Origin: a bacterium
GTDB lineage: Bacteria > Margulisbacteria > Marinamargulisbacteria > JAAEMD01
Assembly (NCBI GenBank): GCA_024225875.1
Contig: JAAEMD010000490.1
Span: 1 to 9,563, forward strand
Reading direction: 5' to 3'
Length of the DNA: 9,563 bases
Part shown: positions 5,959 to 9,563 of the stretch, piece after piece
How positions within the stretch are numbered: position 1 is the first letter of the stretch
Layout: every line of letters begins with the position of its first letter
Translations under genes and position numbers: made by a program
The notes under the pieces: model-generated
Seen by the model: the letters and a program-made list of their open reading frames with translations, nothing else
The model's database searches: none
What the model was told of the DNA's origin: nothing

Positions 5959-8043
5959 ATGATAATCGCGCATACAACTTTAGTATTAATATATTTAATT
6001 TTTGCTTTATTAATTTTATATTCAGGGCGTAAAAATATAGTGAGTGCCTCTTGTTTTGCAGGTTTGATAGCTACTGTTTTATGGATGTTGAACGGTTTTT
6101 GTTTTCCATACTTTTTTTCCTGGTACCAGTCAATATGGTTCTTCAGAATGGCTTTTTGTTCTGGTGCAGTTATTCCTGCAGCGGTATTAATATATGCTTA
6201 CCATTATCCCAATAAACCGAGTAACTTTTCTTTTTCGTATATCATTATATATTTTTTTATACCTTTCATAATTATGGTTATGAGCCTGACTCCTTTTTTA
6301 GTGAAGGAGTCAGCTGGAAAAGATTTAGTTATGAATAAGGCAGGACATTTTATTTTTACCAGTTATTTTATTATTTATATGATTGTAGTTTTTGTTACTT
6401 TTGTAAGGGTACTGGGAGAAACAAAGGGTGCTGACAAGTTAAGGTTAAAATATCTTATTTCAACCTTACTGGCATCTGTGTTAATGATAATTATTACAAA
6501 TTTAATTTTTCCATTAACAGGTGATCGTGAATATATTATGATGGGACCGTTTTTTCCTTCTTTGTTTATTATAACCTTATTCTACGTAAACCCAGGAAAC
6601 AGGCTGAGAGATATCAATGTTATTTTCATTAATTTTATAAGCATTTTATTCTTAGCAGTGTTTTTTTTATTGCCAGGGATAATATATTATTTTTTATCAA
6701 CAGCTTTCATAAATTTTAATAAAAATACTTTTCATATTTTAGCCATGGTATACGGGGTTTTTGTATGTTTTTTCTATCAGAGAATTTTTATAAAGAGTAA
6801 AAAAATATTTTCCAGCCTGTTACTAAAAGAGCAGAGGGAGTACAGTGAATTACTGGCTTATTTTACACAAAAGTCAGCATCATGCAGCAGTATTAAAGAG
6901 TTGTTTTCTGTTGTTGATATTTTTTTAAAAGAAGATACAGGTATAGAGAGCGTCCGTTTTTACAGGCCGGAAAATTATAATCTGGATATTCAGCGCAAGG
7001 ATGATTTTGTTTTATGGAACGCTCAGTTCGGGTTGCCGGAATCAGGCGAAAAAGAGCACAGGAAGATAATAGAAAGATTAAAGAAAATTTCTGAAATTCA
7101 ATATATTGAAGATGCAGAAAATACGATAAAGGACGATCTGTTGAAATCTGATACTACTGTATATATACCATGTTTAATAGAAGGTAAATTATTTTGTATG
7201 CTTTTGTTAGGTCAAAAGACAAAATCCAATGCTTATACTTCAGATGATTTTAACCTTTTTGATATGATTTCTTATCAGATAGCTTTTGCTCTGGAAAGGA
7301 TTCTTCCATATGAGAAGACAAAGATTGACTATCACAAAAGCCTTGCAATAACGGAAAAGATGGCTAAGGAAGCTTCTTACGCTACTTTAACACTTAGTAT
7401 AGCCCATGAGATAGAAACTCCGTTAGGGGTGATTTTATCCGGCATTGAGAGGGTTATAGAAAACATTGATACCAGAGATATTGTCATTAAATATTCAGAG
7501 CAGGTAAAGCAAAGCATTATTCGTTTATCAAATATCACTACAACTACTTTGCAGTATGGTAAATCGATTTCTTGTAAACGAGAAAATGTTTCTGTGAATA
7601 AGATATTGTCGGATATTATTATTTTAGCCTCCGGAGAGTGTCAGAAAAGAGATATAGAAGTAGATTTGATAACAAGAGATATTTCCAGCATTATCGGAGA
7701 TACAGATAGCTTGAGCCAGGTATTTTTGAATATAATTTTAAATGCTGCTCAAGCAATAGATTATCATGGGGAGATTGAGATCATAACTGGTAATTGTATT
7801 TTTATTGATAATAATGGGGTTGAAGTCAAAGGGATTGAGGTTATTGTGAAAGATAATGGCTGTGGAATAGCTTGTAATGATATTGAGGAGATATTCAATC
7901 CTTTCTGGACGACTAAAAGTAAAAATATTGGACTGGGCCTTTCTACTTCTCTAAGAATAATAAATGACCATAATGGGGTTATTATGGTTGAGTCTGAGCA
8001 GGGCAGGGGGAGTGAATTTATAATTAAGCTGCCAGAGGGTTGA
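5959..8043 (+). CDS. membrane sensor histidine kinase with GAF-like domain (second of a tandem pair)
   Basis: This 694-residue paralogue of the preceding kinase has the same plan: about nine membrane segments to residue 275, a GAF-like domain at about 298-450 ending in LERILPY, HisKA, then HATPase. Shared strings such as ASYATLT, IAHEI and VILSG show a tandem duplication. H483 is the phospho-acceptor in IAHEIETPL, with E484/T487 as the phosphatase-type pair. N591/N595, DNGCG from D632, IFNPFWTTK and GLGLS from G658 complete the ATP site, so it should be active. The sensor half has diverged most. The LKHRLMDIRLI motif of its sister is here NPGNRLRDINVI, so the input signal probably differs. 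GGAG at 5943-5946 inside the end of the previous gene is the likely ribosome binding site, 12 bases from the ATG. Both genes therefore form one transcript. The 3' end overlaps the convergent regulator gene by 20 bases, and no terminator is visible before that gene. Confidence 0.95.
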   Translation: MIIAHTTLVLIYLIFALLILYSGRKNIVSASCFAGLIATVLWMLNGFCFPYFFSWYQSIWFFRMAFCSGAVIPAAVLIYAYHYPNKPSNFSFSYIIIYFFIPFIIMVMSLTPFLVKESAGKDLVMNKAGHFIFTSYFIIYMIVVFVTFVRVLGETKGADKLRLKYLISTLLASVLMIIITNLIFPLTGDREYIMMGPFFPSLFIITLFYVNPGNRLRDINVIFINFISILFLAVFFLLPGIIYYFLSTAFINFNKNTFHILAMVYGVFVCFFYQRIFIKSKKIFSSLLLKEQREYSELLAYFTQKSASCSSIKELFSVVDIFLKEDTGIESVRFYRPENYNLDIQRKDDFVLWNAQFGLPESGEKEHRKIIERLKKISEIQYIEDAENTIKDDLLKSDTTVYIPCLIEGKLFCMLLLGQKTKSNAYTSDDFNLFDMISYQIAFALERILPYEKTKIDYHKSLAITEKMAKEASYATLTLSIAHEIETPLGVILSGIERVIENIDTRDIVIKYSEQVKQSIIRLSNITTTTLQYGKSISCKRENVSVNKILSDIIILASGECQKRDIEVDLITRDISSIIGDTDSLSQVFLNIILNAAQAIDYHGEIEIITGNCIFIDNNGVEVKGIEVIVKDNGCGIACNDIEEIFNPFWTTKSKNIGLGLSTSLRIINDHNGVIMVESEQGRGSEFIIKLPEG

Positions 8044-9256
8044 AGTGTTTGATTTTTGATTTTATATCATCTATAAAATGTTTGATACCCTTTTCAAATA
8101 CGCTGTCTGGTAGAATTAATCCTTCTGGAATACAGGTGTCTCTTAGTTCGGGAAAAAATATGTAAATATCTTCCATAAACACTTTTCTTCCGCTATCTTT
8201 TCTACTTTTACATAAATCATTTAATATGTTTATTTTTGACTCGAATGTCAGGTGGTCTTCGAAAAAGGTTTTTCCAAGGCCTTTAAAAAGGTTAGAGATC
8301 TTTTTTTTGTATAGAGTTTTTTCTATTGTGGCAAGCAAATCTTTTTTTAGTACAGGCTTGTTTATGTAGTCACTGGCACCATTTTTTATTGTATCAACAG
8401 CCAGGTCAGCCAGCTTGAAGCCGGTAATCATAATAACGTCTACCTCTTTTCTTATTTTTTTAAACTCTTTTAAGATAATATCTCCACTTGTATCAGGAAG
8501 AAAAATATCCAGGAGAACAAGGTCCAGGCCAGGTGTGTCTTTAAAAGCTTTCAAGGCAGAAGAGCCATCTTTAGCTAATAATGTGTCGTACTTGTGTTTT
8601 AGAAAACCGTTGAGCATGGTCAGGTATATCTCTTCATCTTCGACAATAAGCACTTTTGCTTTTTTCTTTTCTATGGATTTATCGAGAATTTTTTTAATGT
8701 GTTTAGATGCCGGGATATCATCATTTTGTTCCAGTTGTATTATGGACAGCACCTCTTCAGATAAGTCCGATTGATATTTTTGATTTTCTAAGATTATATT
8801 TTGAGCTTTATACAGGCGATGATTTATATCCTCATGACTGCTTATTATATTTTTTGAAAAATCGTCTATTTTTTTTATATTGTTAATATCTTCTAAAGCA
8901 CTTTCGGTTTTTTGAAGTACAATACCCTTATTAAATGGGGTGGTTATGTAGTCATAGGCACCGTTTTTCATTACAGATACTGTCTCAGTAATACTCTGAT
9001 GTTCTGAGAAGACTATTATTTCTGGAAGACTGCTGATTTTTTTTAAGGCAGAAAGAAGTTTATTTCCCCTGATGTTAGGCAGGTCTATCCTGAGAAAGAC
9101 AACTCTTATTTTCAAATACAGACTTTCATACATAGCAACAGCATTTATTTCGTTGTGAGTAAGAATGACTTCGTAATCATGTTGTAAAATTGCAGCGAGG
9201 TCTTTTGCTGTTTCTTTATTATCATCAATAATGAAGATAGCAGGTCTGATGCTCAA
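8024..9256 (-). CDS. double-receiver response regulator with a degenerate first receiver and unknown C-terminal domain
   Basis: The gene encodes a cytoplasmic 410-residue regulator. Receiver 1 (about 5-122) keeps the acidic pair D11/D12 and S84, but the phospho-acceptor position is Arg (R56 in LRIDLP, four before P60) and the conserved Lys is Thr (T106 in ITTP). It should not take phosphate normally. D58 lies two residues off the usual place. A charged helical linker covers about 123-198. Receiver 2 (about 201-316) is complete: E206/D207, phospho-acceptor D250 in LLDIFLP, T278 and K300 before Pro. Residues about 317-410 match no output domain I know: no DNA-binding helix-turn-helix, GGDEF, EAL, HD-GYP or AAA+ motif is visible. 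The start is TTG at 9254-9256. AGGAG at 9267-9271 lies 10 bases upstream and the first beta strand begins at once, so no later start fits. It converges on the kinase pair, its likely phosphate donors (inference). Confidence 0.93.
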   Translation of the reverse strand: MSIRPAIFIIDDNKETAKDLAAILQHDYEVILTHNEINAVAMYESLYLKIRVVFLRIDLPNIRGNKLLSALKKISSLPEIIVFSEHQSITETVSVMKNGAYDYITTPFNKGIVLQKTESALEDINNIKKIDDFSKNIISSHEDINHRLYKAQNIILENQKYQSDLSEEVLSIIQLEQNDDIPASKHIKKILDKSIEKKKAKVLIVEDEEIYLTMLNGFLKHKYDTLLAKDGSSALKAFKDTPGLDLVLLDIFLPDTSGDIILKEFKKIRKEVDVIMITGFKLADLAVDTIKNGASDYINKPVLKKDLLATIEKTLYKKKISNLFKGLGKTFFEDHLTFESKINILNDLCKSRKDSGRKVFMEDIYIFFPELRDTCIPEGLILPDSVFEKGIKHFIDDIKSKIKHFNPLAA

Positions 9257-9286
9257 GGATTTAATGCTCCTGAATTATTTATTGTG

Positions 9287-9292
9287 AGTATA
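9287..9292 (-). promoter_or_regulatory. candidate -10 element for the regulator gene
   Basis: On the minus strand the hexamer reads TATACT, five of six matches to the -10 consensus. It would start transcription near 9280, about 9 bases before the AGGAG ribosome binding site (9271-9267). No acceptable -35 lies 16-18 bases upstream, and the extended -10 TG is absent. The hexamer straddles the edge of the direct repeat: its first four bases come from the repeat and the last two from unique sequence. Confidence 0.25.
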
Positions 9293-9368
9293 GCTGATCC
9301 AAAATAAAATGTTCGACACAGAAGTTTTCAAATGACTTCGTTAATGTACGCCAGTACACAGCACTCAG
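9289..9368. repeat. direct repeat, copy 1 (about 80 bp)
   Basis: This copy begins TATAGCTGATCC and ends CACAGCACTCAG. It matches 9483-9563 almost base for base, apart from a T/C change (9312) and a short divergent patch with a one-base indel near 9320. It contains a hairpin, TGTAC-GCCA-GTACA, at 9345-9358. A wider imperfect pairing, AAATGaCT (9330-9337) with AGcCATTT (9367-9374), brackets that hairpin. Dispersed elements such as IS ends, MITEs or REP-like units look like this. No transposase is seen here and I do not recognise the family. Confidence 0.85.
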
Positions 9369-9397
9369 CCATTTAAACGGACAGTTCAATTTGTAGC

Positions 9398-9414
9398 AGC
9401 TATAATTTATAGCT
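9398..9414. repeat. perfect 17-base palindrome in the spacer between the direct repeats
   Basis: AGCTATAA and TTATAGCT flank a single central T. TTATAGCT occurs again at 9423-9430, and TATAGCT opens both direct-repeat copies (9289 and 9483). The motif is therefore tied to the repeat family and is not just chance AT-richness. The rest of the spacer (9369-9482) holds no convincing gene. Confidence 0.5.
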
Positions 9415-9482
9415 CCAGAAAATTATAGCTTAAAAAGATAACAAAGAGAACAATATAAAAATATATAACTTGAAACTGGTTT

Positions 9483-9563
9483 TATAGCTGATCCAAAATA
9501 AAATGTCCGACACTTAAAGTTTTCAAATGACTTCGTTAATGTACGCCAGTACACAGCACTCAG
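9483..9563. repeat. direct repeat, copy 2 (cut by the window end)
   Basis: This second copy starts with the same TATAGCTGATCC, 194 bases after copy 1, and carries the same TGTAC-GCCA-GTACA hairpin at 9540-9553. It is still matching at the last base of the window, so its true length is unknown. The bases before the two copies differ, which places the left boundary at 9289 and 9483. It may be a tandem unit of 194 bp or a separate insertion of the same element. Confidence 0.85.

Noticed and set aside
3832..8043. Assignment of the kinases to the PrsK/exosortase (PEP-CTERM) system
   Set aside because: The domain order is similar, but there is no exosortase gene, PEP-CTERM protein or PrsR-like sigma54 activator in the window.
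8415..8774. 119-codon plus-strand frame inside the regulator gene
   Set aside because: It lies wholly antisense to the well-supported regulator, has a low-complexity Ser/Ile/Phe translation and no recognisable domain.
9279..9422. 47-codon minus-strand open frame running through repeat copy 1
   Set aside because: It has no ATG and no ribosome binding site. The one-base indel between the repeat copies shifts the frame, so the repeat is not conserved as coding sequence.
9289..9563. CRISPR array
   Set aside because: There are only two repeats of about 80 bp with a 114-base spacer. Repeat and spacer sizes do not fit CRISPR, and no cas gene is present.

Overview
The window comes from an AT-rich bacterial genome. 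It holds one core metabolic gene (ahcY), one large gene I cannot recognise, and a two-component signalling cluster. The protein set and the purine-rich Shine-Dalgarno sites are bacterial, but nothing seen here fixes the phylum. The long form of AhcY and the multi-span GAF histidine kinases occur in many bacterial phyla.

Layout. Bases 1-183 are a leader with two candidate sigma70-type promoters for ahcY (184-1599, +). A weak hairpin follows ahcY, then a long AT-rich inverted repeat. Next is an unrecognised 539-residue soluble protein (1786-3405, +), closed by a convincing intrinsic terminator (3436-3464). The gap 3406-3831 contains a frame (about 3457-3696) that looks like the 3' end of a decayed gene, then a pair of mini-ORFs leading directly into the first kinase. 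Two tandem paralogous membrane histidine kinases follow (3832-5955 and 5959-8043, +, 3 bases apart). A double-receiver response regulator lies on the opposite strand (8024-9256, -). It starts with TTG and overlaps the second kinase tail-to-tail by 20 bases. The last 307 bases carry two copies, about 80 bp each and 194 bp apart, of a direct repeat with an internal hairpin. The second copy runs off the window.

Working together. AhcY hydrolyses S-adenosylhomocysteine and looks independent of the rest. The two kinases share the same order of parts: multi-span membrane sensor, GAF-like domain, HisKA, HATPase. Both keep all catalytic motifs, so both should be active. The regulator's second receiver is complete. 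Its first receiver has Arg at the phospho-acceptor position and Thr at the conserved Lys position, so it should not be phosphorylated in the usual way. Its roughly 90-residue C-terminal part matches no output domain I know. The simplest reading is that both kinases feed the second receiver, with the first acting as a protein-interaction or regulatory module. That pairing is inferred from adjacency only. The most unusual items are this pseudo-receiver regulator with an unfamiliar tail, the orphan 539-residue protein with a possible decayed relative next to it, and the repeats beside the regulator's promoter region.
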